From Mumia flava (GTDB lineage: Bacteria > Actinomycetota > Actinomycetes > Propionibacteriales > Nocardioidaceae): a stretch of DNA of 64,000 bases. The DNA is taken from positions 372,001 through 436,000 of the forward strand of contig NZ_PGEZ01000002.1 of NCBI RefSeq assembly GCF_002797495.1, written 5' to 3'. Every line of letters starts with the position of its first letter. Position 1 is the first letter of the stretch. The notes below the pieces were generated by a model. It saw only the letters and a program-made list of their open reading frames with translations. It was not told the origin of the DNA and ran no database searches. A program made the translations under genes and the position numbers. Below are positions 8,563-16,810 of the stretch, one piece after another.

Positions 8563-10230
8563 GTGGAAACCTCCTCCGGTCGCGATCTGCTCCGAGCCTG
8601 CCTGCGCCGGTCGCGTCGCACGCTCGCAGCCGCGATGGTCTCGTCGTTCGTGCGTCAGCTCGCGTTCCTCGCCCTGCCGTACCTGCTGGGCCGGGCGGTC
8701 CAGGAGGTCGTCGCCGACGGACGCACCGATCGGCTCGCGTGGTACGTCGCGGTGCTCGCGACGGTCGTGCTGGTCGAGTTCGCCGGGCTGTGCGGCTGGA
8801 TGATGTGGTCGAACCTCGCCGAGGCGCGTCTGGCCGCGGGTCTGCGCGAGGACGTCCTCGGCGTCGTCCTGGACACCGACGACGCCGCGCTCGCGACCCG
8901 GACCGACGGGTACGGAGACACGCTGTCGCGTGCTGTCGAGGACGTCGACGTGGTCCTCGTGTGGGTGCACGGTCTGGCGACCTGGGTGGTGATCGGGACC
9001 ACCGTGGTCGTCCTGGTGCCCTCGATCGCCGGGATCGACCCGAGTCTGCTGCTCGTCGCGCTCGGCTGCGCAGCGCTCCTCCTGGTCGTCAACCTCACCC
9101 TGCCACCGCGATTCGCCCGTCGCATCGGGGCGTTCGCACAGGCCCAGGCCTCCAGGACGCGCACGGTCGAGGAGCTGACCTCCGCGTACGCGACGCTGCG
9201 AGGCGTCGGCGGTGAGGCAGCGCTGGTCCGCAGGCACGACGCCCGCAGCGCGGACGTGACCGAGCGGATCGTCGCCGTCGCCCGGATCCGCTCGCTGTGG
9301 GCGGCCAGCGGCGAGGCCGTCCCGTTCGCCGGGATCGCCGTCGGGCTGGCCGTCGGAGGACTGGCCGCGCTGGACGGACGGATGGACGTCGGCCAGCTGA
9401 CGACCTTCACGCTCTGGATGGGAACGGTGCAGCTGGCGACGAACGCGATCGTCGCCCGACTCGGCGACTTCGGCGCGGCCCGGGTGAGCGCCGAGCGGAT
9501 CACCGCCGTGCTCGAGCTCGGGCGGCCTCGCGACTCCGCGGGAGCGCCCGCCCCAGGGGCGGCGACCGACCACGCGCCGTCTCTGGCGCTGACCGGCGTC
9601 GCCGCCGCCGGAGCGGCCCCGGTCACCTTCACGCTCTCCCCGGGCGACTGGGGCTTGGTGACCGGGCCCACGGGCGTCGGCAAGTCGACGCTGCTGCGCG
9701 CGGTCGCCGGCCTCAGCGACCACACCGGCGCAATCCGCTGGTGTGGCGCGGAGGTGGGGAGGATCCCGGTTGCCGAGCGGTTCGAGCAGATCGTGCTCGT
9801 GCCGCAGGCCCCGCTGCTGCTGCACGGCACGGTCCGGGACAACCTCCTGCTCGCCGCGGACCCGTCCGCCGGCCCGCCACCGTCGGACGCGCGCCTCCGG
9901 GAGGTCTGCCGGACTGCTGCCTTCGACGTCGTCCTCGAGGCGCTCCCCGACGGGCTCGACACCGTCGTCGGCGAACGCGGGTCGACCTTGTCGGGCGGCG
10001 AGCGCCAACGGCTCGCCCTGGCGCGGGCGCTGCTCCGCGACACCCCGGTCCTCCTGCTCGACGACGTCACCTCGGCCCTCGACGAGGAGACCGAGCATCT
10101 GCTGCTCGACCGGCTGCGCGCGCGGACGGACGACCGGGTCGTCCTCTTCGCCGGCCACCGGCCCGCGGTCCGGAGCCGCGCCGATCACGTGGTCGAGCTC
10201 CATCCGACGGAGGTGGTCGCCCGTGGGTGA
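8563..10230 (+). CDS. Half-size ABC transporter (TMD-NBD), IrtA-like partner, degenerate ATP site
   Basis: 555 residues starting at GTG 8563 (METSSGRDLLRAC); longer frames run back over the divergent promoter. An exporter-fold membrane domain (residues about 20-310) precedes a nucleotide-binding domain with Walker A GPTGVGKST, signature LSGGERQRLALARALL and Walker B LLLDDVTSALD. The catalytic glutamate after Walker B is Asp, typical of the degenerate half of heterodimeric transporters. The stop overlaps the second half-transporter. Next to a siderophore-interacting protein, the pair resembles mycobacterial IrtAB, which imports iron-siderophore despite an exporter fold; that role is inference. 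Confidence 0.8.
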   Translation: METSSGRDLLRACLRRSRRTLAAAMVSSFVRQLAFLALPYLLGRAVQEVVADGRTDRLAWYVAVLATVVLVEFAGLCGWMMWSNLAEARLAAGLREDVLGVVLDTDDAALATRTDGYGDTLSRAVEDVDVVLVWVHGLATWVVIGTTVVVLVPSIAGIDPSLLLVALGCAALLLVVNLTLPPRFARRIGAFAQAQASRTRTVEELTSAYATLRGVGGEAALVRRHDARSADVTERIVAVARIRSLWAASGEAVPFAGIAVGLAVGGLAALDGRMDVGQLTTFTLWMGTVQLATNAIVARLGDFGAARVSAERITAVLELGRPRDSAGAPAPGAATDHAPSLALTGVAAAGAAPVTFTLSPGDWGLVTGPTGVGKSTLLRAVAGLSDHTGAIRWCGAEVGRIPVAERFEQIVLVPQAPLLLHGTVRDNLLLAADPSAGPPPSDARLREVCRTAAFDVVLEALPDGLDTVVGERGSTLSGGERQRLALARALLRDTPVLLLDDVTSALDEETEHLLLDRLRARTDDRVVLFAGHRPAVRSRADHVVELHPTEVVARG

Positions 10231-11920
10231 AGGACGGCGACTCTCGGACCGGCCGGACGAGACCTCCGCGCTCGCCCGGTCGGCGCGGTACCTGCGCGGG
10301 CACCGCACGATGCTCGCCGTGTCGACGGTCGTGAACGTGGCCGCTGCCGGGGCGCGTGTCGGGGGGTTCGCACTCGCGGGCGTGGTCACCGACGCGATCC
10401 TGGCCGGTGATCGCGCCAGGGTGTGGGAGGCCGCGGCCGTGCTCACCGTGCTCGTCGTCGTGAGCTTCGCCGCGACCTGGTGCGGCACCTACCTCGTCGT
10501 ACGGGTCGGGGAGGCCGTGGTCCGGGACCTGCGCGAGGACGCCTACCGGAGGGTTGCCGCAGCGCCGCTCCGGTTCCTGGAGAACCACCGCAGCGGCGAC
10601 CTGGTGCGTCGTCTGACGGGCGAGATCGCCGCGCTCTCCCAGTTCGTCGGCGCGACGCTCCCGGCTCTGGTCAACAGCAGTCTGATGGTGCTCCTGACCG
10701 TCGTCCTGCTCGCCGGATACTCCTGGCTCCTCACCCTCGTCCTCGTCGTGCTGGCAGCGCTCGGTGCGGCGCTCCTGGTCCGGCAGTTCCTCGCACGCGC
10801 ACCCTCCGCCTTCACCGCCGTCGCCGCCGCCGAGGCACAGGTCTCGGCCCGGTTCTCCGAGACGCTGCCCGCGCGGGAGCAGCTGATGGTCCTCGGCGCG
10901 CAGGGCCGGCGGCTGGAGACGTTCGCCACGGACAACGACCGGCTTCTGCGAGCGCGCGTCGAACAGCTGCGCGCCCACCTGTGGCTGGTCGCCCTCGGCC
11001 CCGTGGGCGGGCTGCTCGTCGTGGTGCTCATCGCTCTCGCGGCCGGCGGGACGGCCGCAGGGTGGCTGAGCGTCGGAGGCGCCGTCGTGTTCCTGCTCGC
11101 GGCGCGCAACGCCTTCGGCGACGTACAGGAGCTGGTCGCGCACCTCGGCGACCTCCGCGCCGCCCGTACGCACCTGGCTCGCGTGCTCGACCTGGTCGAG
11201 GCCACCGAGCCCGACCCGCTCTGCCCCGATGAGTCCCGGGCGCCCGGCGGCCGCGGACATGGCGTCCTCGAGGCTCGGAAGATCGGGTACGCCTACGGCG
11301 GGCGCGACGCCCTCACCGACGTCGATCTCGAGATCCATCCCGGCGAGCGTGTCGCCCTGGTCGGGCGCACCGGGTCGGGCAAGACCACCCTCGGCAAGAT
11401 CCTCGCGGGGCTCTACCAGCCTGACGTCGGCACGGTCCTGCTCGACGACGCTCCGTTGTCGTCCCTCGGCCCCGACACTCTGAGGAGCCGGGTCGTCCTG
11501 ATCCCGCAGGAGGTGGTGCTGGTCAGCGGCACGGTCGCGGACAACCTCGCGATGGTGCCGACCGATCTCGGGGCCGACCCGTACGGGCGGATGCACGCCG
11601 CGGCGACCTCGCTCGGCCTCGCGTCGTGGCTCGGCGCGTTGAGCGACGGTCTGGACACCCCTGTGGGTGATCACGGCCGGCTCGTGTCGGCCGGCGAGCG
11701 CCAGCTCATCGCACTCGTCCGAGCCGCGCTGGTCGACCCCGAAGTGCTGGTGCTGGACGAGGCGACGGCCGACGTCGACCCGGTGACCGCCGCCAGGGTC
11801 GAAGACGCGCTCGCTCGCGCCGCGCGCACACGTTCGGTGATCGTGATCGCCCACCGGCCCGACACGGTGCGCCGCGCGGACCGCCGGATCGAGCTCGTCG
11901 CGGGGCGCGTGAGCACCTGA
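10223..11920 (+). CDS. Half-size ABC transporter (TMD-NBD), IrtB-like partner
   Basis: 565 residues from GTG 10223, which overlaps the stop of the first half by 8 bases. Membrane domain at residues about 25-320; NBD with Walker A GRTGSGKTT, signature VSAGERQLIALVRAAL and Walker B VLVLDEATADVD. Here the catalytic glutamate is present but the signature has Ala in place of the second Gly (SAGE). With the Asp-substituted first half this gives one canonical and one degenerate ATP site per heterodimer. Transport of an iron-siderophore complex is inferred from the adjacent flavoreductase domain and the FecBCDE-type genes downstream. Confidence 0.8.
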   Translation: MGEGRRLSDRPDETSALARSARYLRGHRTMLAVSTVVNVAAAGARVGGFALAGVVTDAILAGDRARVWEAAAVLTVLVVVSFAATWCGTYLVVRVGEAVVRDLREDAYRRVAAAPLRFLENHRSGDLVRRLTGEIAALSQFVGATLPALVNSSLMVLLTVVLLAGYSWLLTLVLVVLAALGAALLVRQFLARAPSAFTAVAAAEAQVSARFSETLPAREQLMVLGAQGRRLETFATDNDRLLRARVEQLRAHLWLVALGPVGGLLVVVLIALAAGGTAAGWLSVGGAVVFLLAARNAFGDVQELVAHLGDLRAARTHLARVLDLVEATEPDPLCPDESRAPGGRGHGVLEARKIGYAYGGRDALTDVDLEIHPGERVALVGRTGSGKTTLGKILAGLYQPDVGTVLLDDAPLSSLGPDTLRSRVVLIPQEVVLVSGTVADNLAMVPTDLGADPYGRMHAAATSLGLASWLGALSDGLDTPVGDHGRLVSAGERQLIALVRAALVDPEVLVLDEATADVDPVTAARVEDALARAARTRSVIVIAHRPDTVRRADRRIELVAGRVST

Positions 11921-11932
11921 CGCGCTCGACGT

Positions 11933-11951
11933 ATGGTGAGGCTATCCTTAT
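11933..11951 (+). promoter_or_regulatory. DtxR/IdeR-type iron box overlapping the AraC gene promoter
   Basis: ATGGTGAGGCTATCCTTAT aligns with the actinobacterial iron-box consensus TTAGGTTAGGCTAACCTAA, matching most positions around the AGGCTA-CCT core. A possible -10 hexamer TATCCT (11943-11948) lies inside it, six bases before the GTG at 11955, which suggests a leaderless transcript repressed by an iron-loaded DtxR/IdeR-type regulator. Confidence 0.65.
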
Positions 11952-11954
11952 CCG

Positions 11955-12671
11955 GTGCTCGCCCCTCACTCGGACCCGGACTTCGGCGCCTGGGGCCACG
12001 CCCCGCACGTGCACGACTTCCACCAGCTGCTCTACACGCCGCTGGGGCACGCCGTCATCCAGGCCGGCGACGCGTCCCACCACCTGTCCCGCAGCGTCGC
12101 GCTGTGGCTGCCCGCCGGGACGTGGCACAGTGCGCGGTTCGATGCCGACAGCCTGGTGGCCGGGATCGGGTTCGACGCCGACCGCTTCGATCCTCCCGCC
12201 GCCGGCCCTGCCCTGGTCCCGGTGTCGGACCACGGGCGCAGTCTGCTCCTCGCACGGCTCCGTACCCAGGCCGACGACACCGCGCCGTCGCCCGAGCTGT
12301 ACGCGGCGCTCACCGCGAGCACCCTGACGCTCCCCCTCCCGGAGCCACGCTCACCTGCGGCGACCGCGGTCGCAGCGGCACTCGTCGCGGGCCCCGCGGA
12401 CCGCCGGACAGCAGAGCAGTGGGCGGAGGCTCACTTCGTCAGCTCGACGACGCTCAGGAGAGCGTTCGTCACCGAGACGGGTCTCACGTTCTCGGAGTGG
12501 CGGACCCGCGCCAGGCTCAACGCCTCGGTCGAGCTCCTGGCCGGTGGGCAGATGGTCTCGGCCGTCGCACACCGGATCGGGTTCACCAGCGTCAACGGCT
12601 TCATCCTCGCGTTCCGACGCCACTTCGGCCAGACACCGAAGGCGTTCGCGGCGCAGCGCCTGCTGGTCTGA
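11955..12671 (+). CDS. AraC-family transcriptional regulator of iron/siderophore uptake
   Basis: 238 residues from GTG 11955. The N-terminal half is a cupin-like sensor domain (HVHDFHQLLYTPLG and WLPAGTWHSARF). The C-terminal half carries two helix-turn-helix motifs of AraC type: AEAHFVSSTTLRRAFVTETG and VAHRIGFTSVNGFILAFRRH followed by FGQTPKAF. The iron box overlapping its promoter and its position between the two uptake systems suggest it senses a siderophore or iron state and activates them, as RhrA- and ChrA-like regulators do. That role is inference. A hairpin ends the gene. Confidence 0.85.
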   Translation: MLAPHSDPDFGAWGHAPHVHDFHQLLYTPLGHAVIQAGDASHHLSRSVALWLPAGTWHSARFDADSLVAGIGFDADRFDPPAAGPALVPVSDHGRSLLLARLRTQADDTAPSPELYAALTASTLTLPLPEPRSPAATAVAAALVAGPADRRTAEQWAEAHFVSSTTLRRAFVTETGLTFSEWRTRARLNASVELLAGGQMVSAVAHRIGFTSVNGFILAFRRHFGQTPKAFAAQRLLV

Positions 12672-12676
12672 GCCCA

Positions 12677-12729
12677 CGGGTCGTCGCGCACGACCCGGGT
12701 GCCGGGACGGGAACCGCCCCGGCACCCGG
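12677..12729. terminator. Double hairpin bidirectional terminator
   Basis: Two adjacent inverted repeats between convergent genes: CGGGTCGT / ACGACCCG (12677-12697, 5-base loop) and the stronger 12-bp CCGGGTGCCGGG / CCCGGCACCCGG (12695-12706 and 12718-12729, 11-base loop). They share three bases, so only one can fully form at a time. It serves the AraC gene and the binding-protein gene. Confidence 0.7.
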
Positions 12730-12736
12730 CGTGGCG

Positions 12737-13708
12737 TCAGGGCTGGTACGCCTCGGCGGCAGCCGTCAGGTCCTCGACCTGGCTGAACGCGCCCGCGAAC
12801 GTGTAGATCACGCCCGACGTGAGCGGGAAGACGTTCCCCTTCTTCGCGGCGTCCAGGCGCTGGAACGACGCCGAGTCGAGGATCTCCTGGATCCCGGCGG
12901 CCGGCTCCCCCTCGAGGGTGGCGTCGTAGAAGATGATGTCCTGGTCGGCCAAGCTGGCGATGTTCTCCATCGAGAGCTCGGTGACGTACCGCTCCGGGTC
13001 GTCGGTGTAGTCGGGGTTGTAGCCGAAGCCGGCCGCGTCGAGCCGGCGGTACGACAGCGACTTGCTGGTGTCGACCCAGATCGTGCCGTCGAACGAGCTG
13101 AACGACGTCACCTGGAGGTCACCGACGACGTCCCCGTGCTCGGCCGCGATGTCGGCGAGCTGGGCGTCAAGATCGGCGTTCTGCTCCTCGAACGTGGTCG
13201 ACTTGCCGACGATGTCGGCGACCTTCGGGTAGTTGTCCCACACGTCCGTCGGCTCGGCGATGTTCAGGATGACCGTCGGCGCGATCTCGGAGAGCTCGTC
13301 GTAGTCGATCGCGAGGCCGCCGTTGTCCATGCCGATGATCAGGTCGGGGTCCAGCTCGATCACCTTCTCGATGTCGACCCCCTCGAAGGTGCCGACGGTC
13401 GGGATGTCGGCGTAGTCCGCGTACAGGTCGGAGCCGAGCTCCTCCTCGAGGAACTCGCCCTCGAGGGAGCCGACCGGCGTGACGCCGATGTCGGCGAGCA
13501 GCGATCCGGTGCGCCACAGGGCGACCACGCGCTGCGGGTCGGTGGGCACGCCCTCGACGGTTCCGTTGAAGGTGTCCTCGATCGTTCGGGTGCTGGCTTC
13601 GGTCGCCTCGGCCGCGGAATCGTCGTTCGCGTCGTTCGCGCAGGCGGCGAGCGACAGTGCGAGGACGAGGGCGGCGACGAGGGCGAGCAAGCGGTGTGGT
13701 CGGGGCAC
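12737..13708 (-). CDS. Iron-siderophore ABC transporter substrate-binding lipoprotein (FecB/FepB type)
   Basis: 323 residues. Signal peptide with lipobox LSLAAC (Cys about residue 23) and an acidic linker, then a class III periplasmic-binding fold: RVVALWRTGSLLADIGVTPVG near residues 60-80 and IEKVIELDPDLIIGMDNGG, the usual loop for siderophore-binding proteins. It captures a ferric siderophore outside the membrane and delivers it to the two permeases transcribed divergently. The shared 62-base gap holds an iron box. A double hairpin lies downstream. Confidence 0.88.
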   Translation of the reverse strand: MPRPHRLLALVAALVLALSLAACANDANDDSAAEATEASTRTIEDTFNGTVEGVPTDPQRVVALWRTGSLLADIGVTPVGSLEGEFLEEELGSDLYADYADIPTVGTFEGVDIEKVIELDPDLIIGMDNGGLAIDYDELSEIAPTVILNIAEPTDVWDNYPKVADIVGKSTTFEEQNADLDAQLADIAAEHGDVVGDLQVTSFSSFDGTIWVDTSKSLSYRRLDAAGFGYNPDYTDDPERYVTELSMENIASLADQDIIFYDATLEGEPAAGIQEILDSASFQRLDAAKKGNVFPLTSGVIYTFAGAFSQVEDLTAAAEAYQP

Positions 13709-13747
13709 GTGTTCTCCTTGGGTCAGGCCCGGTTTCTCTCGTGGACG

Positions 13748-13766
13748 TTGGCAAGGCTAACCTCAC
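13748..13766. promoter_or_regulatory. DtxR/IdeR-type iron box in the divergent binding-protein/permease promoter
   Basis: TTGGCAAGGCTAACCTCAC contains the exact iron-box core AGGCTAACCT (13754-13763). The hexamer TAACCT (13758-13763) fits a -10 element for the permease, seven bases before its ATG at 13771, pointing to leaderless transcription. The site is also close enough to repress the divergent binding-protein gene. Confidence 0.75.
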
Positions 13767-13770
13767 TTCC

Positions 13771-14799
13771 ATGTCAGTTGCGACCCGGCCTCCGACACGC
13801 TCCCGCGGGCGCCGGGTGGCCTCGGTCGCTGCCGGTCTGGTGGTCGCGCTGCTCGTCGCCCTGATGCTCAGCCTGGCGATCGGGAGTCGATCGATCCCCC
13901 TGCCCGAGGTGTTCGGTGCGGTCTTCGGCGGCGTCGACTCCGACAACGCGACGGTCGTCACGAGCCAACGCGTACCGCGCACGATCCTCGGGCTCGCGTG
14001 CGGCCTCGCGCTCGGCATGGCAGGCGCGGTGATGCAGGGCCACACCCGCAACCCGCTGGCGGACCCGGGTCTCTTCGGCGTCAACGGCGGAGCCAGCTTC
14101 GGTGTCGCCCTCCTCGTCTTCACGTTCGGGGTGTCCTCCCCGTCCGCGATCGTGGCGGCAGCCCTCGTCGGCGCCGCCGCCGCATCGATCCTGATCTTCG
14201 TGGCAGGACTCGGCTCGCTGCGCGGCTCCGCTCTGGTGACCCTGGCGGTGGTGGGGACGACCACGGCAGCGCTCCTCACAGCTCTGACGACGGCACTGAT
14301 CCTGCTCGACAAGCAGACCCTCGACGTCCTTCGCTTCTGGGAGGCGGGGTCGCTCGCCGCACCGGACCGGGCCTTGTGGCCGTGGGTGTTCCCGCTCCTG
14401 GCCGCAGGGATGGCACTGGCGCTCGTGAACGGGATCGCGCTGCACGAGCTGGCGCTCGGGGAAGAGGTCGCCCAGGCGCTCGGCACGAAGGTCGTCACCG
14501 CACGCGTCGTCGGGATCGCCGGCGTGACGTTGCTGTGCGGCGGCGCCACCGCCCTCTGCGGACCGATCGTGTTCCTCGGCCTGGTCGCGCCCCACTTCGT
14601 ACGGCGGACCTGCGGCCACGACTACCGCTGGCTCGTCCCCCTGGCCGGCCTCGCGGGTGCGGTGCTGCTGCTCCTCTCGGACACGCTCGGACGCGTCGTC
14701 AGTCCCCCCGGAGAGCTCGAGGCCGGCATCGTCGTCGCCATCGTCGGGGCGCCGGTCCTGCTCGCCATCACCCGCAGCCGCCGGCTGGTGAGCCTGTGA
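13771..14799 (+). CDS. FecCD-family siderophore ABC permease 1
   Basis: 342 residues from the ATG at 13771, immediately after the iron box. About ten transmembrane segments; the family motifs VPRTILGLACGLALGMAGAV and GHTRNPLADPGLFGVNGGA (substrate-path region) and the coupling segment GPIVFLGLVAPHFVRR are all present. It forms the membrane channel for ferric siderophore together with the next permease. The stop overlaps the next start (GTGA), so translation is coupled. Confidence 0.88.
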   Translation: MSVATRPPTRSRGRRVASVAAGLVVALLVALMLSLAIGSRSIPLPEVFGAVFGGVDSDNATVVTSQRVPRTILGLACGLALGMAGAVMQGHTRNPLADPGLFGVNGGASFGVALLVFTFGVSSPSAIVAAALVGAAAASILIFVAGLGSLRGSALVTLAVVGTTTAALLTALTTALILLDKQTLDVLRFWEAGSLAAPDRALWPWVFPLLAAGMALALVNGIALHELALGEEVAQALGTKVVTARVVGIAGVTLLCGGATALCGPIVFLGLVAPHFVRRTCGHDYRWLVPLAGLAGAVLLLLSDTLGRVVSPPGELEAGIVVAIVGAPVLLAITRSRRLVSL

Positions 14800-15869
14800 G
14801 CGCGCGTGAGACGGACGCCCGCCGCGCAGCGCGGCCCGGTCTCGGAGTCGGTCCCATCGGGATCCACCTGCGTCGACGCGCGGCCTGGTGTGCGGCCGGC
14901 CTGGTCGCTCTGCTCGTCGTTCTGATCGGCTGGTCCACGTTCACGGGCACGATCGACCTCCCGGCGAGCCGGGTGTGGGCGACCCTGACCGGCTCGGGCG
15001 ACAGCATCGAGGAGCTCGTGGTGCTCGACCACCGCTTCGGTCGGGCTGTGGTCGCGGTGCTGGTCGGCTTCGCCCTCGGGTGCGCCGGCGGGCTGACCCA
15101 GTCCATCACGCGCAACCCGATCGCCAGCCCGGACATCCTCGGCGTCACCGCCGGCGCTGCCGCGACCGCCACGCTGATCCTCACCCAGCCGGGTCTGATC
15201 GACGACCCGACCCAGGCGTCGAGCATCCTCGCGCCGGCAGCACTCCTCGGTGGCCTCGCGACGACCGGGCTGATCCTGGCCATCGGCTGGCGCGGGGGGT
15301 TCTCCGGAGTCCGGCTGATCCTCGTCGGCATCGCCGTCAACGCGCTCGCCGGCGCGGTCACGACCTGGCTGTTGACACGCGCGGAGCTCGACACAGCCGC
15401 CGTGGCCGCCCGCTGGCTCGTCGGTTCGCTCGACGCCGCCCGGTACGACGACCTGGCTGTGCTGCTGCCCGTGATCGGACTCGCACTGGGCGCAGTGCTG
15501 ATCCTGAGCCGCGACGTCGGGGCTCTGCGGCTCGGGCGCGACGTCGCGGGCGCGCTGGGCACCCCGCCCATCCGGACCGAGGCGCTCGCCCTGCTGGTCG
15601 CCGTCGGGCTGGCCGCCGTCACCACGGCGTACGTCGGCCCGATCAGCTTCGTCGCCTTCGTCGCGCCGCAGGCGGCGATGCGCTTGTTCGGCACCGCCGG
15701 ACCGCCTCCGATCGCCGGCGGTCTGCTCGGCGCGGCTCTGTTGCTCGCAGCCGACCTCGTCTCGGCGAACCTCCCGACACCGCTCCCGGTCGGGATCGTC
15801 ACCGCGGTCGTCGGTGCTCCCTTCCTGCTCTACCTCGTCATCCGGCACACCAGGAGGACCAGTGTCTGA
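14796..15869 (+). CDS. FecCD-family siderophore ABC permease 2
   Basis: 357 residues from GTG 14796, overlapping the previous stop. After a basic cytoplasmic N-terminus it has the same architecture as its neighbour: RFGRAVVAVLVGFALGCAGG, TRNPIASPDILGVTAGA, and the coupling segment GPISFVAFVAPQAAMRL. The two permeases form a heterodimer. The stop overlaps the ATPase start by 8 bases, giving a tightly coupled three-gene unit. Confidence 0.88.
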   Translation: MSARETDARRAARPGLGVGPIGIHLRRRAAWCAAGLVALLVVLIGWSTFTGTIDLPASRVWATLTGSGDSIEELVVLDHRFGRAVVAVLVGFALGCAGGLTQSITRNPIASPDILGVTAGAAATATLILTQPGLIDDPTQASSILAPAALLGGLATTGLILAIGWRGGFSGVRLILVGIAVNALAGAVTTWLLTRAELDTAAVAARWLVGSLDAARYDDLAVLLPVIGLALGAVLILSRDVGALRLGRDVAGALGTPPIRTEALALLVAVGLAAVTTAYVGPISFVAFVAPQAAMRLFGTAGPPPIAGGLLGAALLLAADLVSANLPTPLPVGIVTAVVGAPFLLYLVIRHTRRTSV

Positions 15870-16668
15870 CTCGGCGACCACGACCACCACCCGACTCGCG
15901 GCCGAGCGCATCACGGCCGGCTACGGGACCCGGACGGTGCTGCGGGACCTGAGCCTGGAGCTCCCGGACGGACAGGTCACGACCATCATCGGACCGAACG
16001 GCTGCGGGAAGTCGACGTTCGTCCGTGTGCTGTCCCGGCTGCTGCAGCCCGCCGCCGGCCAGGTCACGCTCGACGGGTCCCCGCTGACGTCCCTGCGCAG
16101 CCGTGAGCTGGCGCGGAGACTGTCGATGCTCCCCCAGAACCCGGTCGCCCCCGAAGGCATGACCGTCGCCGACCTCGCGGCACGCGGGCGGCAGCCGCAC
16201 CAGCCGTGGTACCGCCAGTGGTCGGCGGACGACGAGGCCATCGCCCACCAGGCGATGCAGATGACCGGCGTCGCCGACCTCCGCGAGATCCCGCTCGACG
16301 AGCTCTCGGGCGGACAGCGCCAGCGAGCATGGATCGCGATGGTCCTGGCCCAGCAGACCGACCTGATGATCCTCGACGAGCCGACCACGCACCTCGACCT
16401 CGCCCACGCGGCGGAGGTCCTCGACGTCGTCGTGGAGCTGCGACGCACCGCCGGCAAGACGGTCGTCCTCGTCCTCCACGACCTCAGCCTGGCCGCGCGC
16501 TACAGCGACCACCTCGTCGTGCTCGACGCCGGCCGCGTCGTGACGGCCGGTCCCCCCGCCGAGGTCCTGACGCGCGACATGCTGGCCGACGTGTTCGGGC
16601 TGAGCGCGCACGTGTTCCCGGACCCGGTCGACGGCCTGCCGACGGTGGTCCCGGTCGGACACGCGTAG
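15862..16668 (+). CDS. FecE-type siderophore ABC transporter ATPase
   Basis: 268 residues from GTG 15862, with AGGAGG 5 bases upstream (15852-15857). Walker A GPNGCGKST, Q-loop LPQNPVAPEG, signature LSGGQRQRAWIAMVLAQ, Walker B LMILDEPTTHLD and the switch histidine in LVLHDLSLAAR are all canonical. It powers uptake through the two FecCD permeases. The gene is the last of the iron-box-controlled unit. Confidence 0.9.
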   Translation: MSDSATTTTTRLAAERITAGYGTRTVLRDLSLELPDGQVTTIIGPNGCGKSTFVRVLSRLLQPAAGQVTLDGSPLTSLRSRELARRLSMLPQNPVAPEGMTVADLAARGRQPHQPWYRQWSADDEAIAHQAMQMTGVADLREIPLDELSGGQRQRAWIAMVLAQQTDLMILDEPTTHLDLAHAAEVLDVVVELRRTAGKTVVLVLHDLSLAARYSDHLVVLDAGRVVTAGPPAEVLTRDMLADVFGLSAHVFPDPVDGLPTVVPVGHA

Positions 16669-16721
16669 CGCGACGGGGCTCGGACGGAGCGGCAGGCCCC
16701 ACGGAACGCACGTACGCCAAC

Positions 16722-16743
16722 GTTCACGGTCGCGTCACCCTCG
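16722..16743 (+). promoter_or_regulatory. Possible PHO box (two 11-base direct repeats)
   Basis: GTTCACGGTCG followed directly by CGTCACCCTCG resembles the actinobacterial PhoP-binding direct repeat (G-T/G-TCA in 11-base units). It lies about 68 bases before the start of a secreted glycerophosphodiesterase, a typical phosphate-starvation gene. A small inverted repeat (CGACGA / TCGTCG) and the AAGGAGAT ribosome site follow. Confidence 0.45.
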
Positions 16744-16810
16744 CCTCGCGCCGCCGTTCCCCGGGCTCCCTAGCGTCCTCGACGACAGATTCGTCGTCGA
16801 AGGAGATCCG

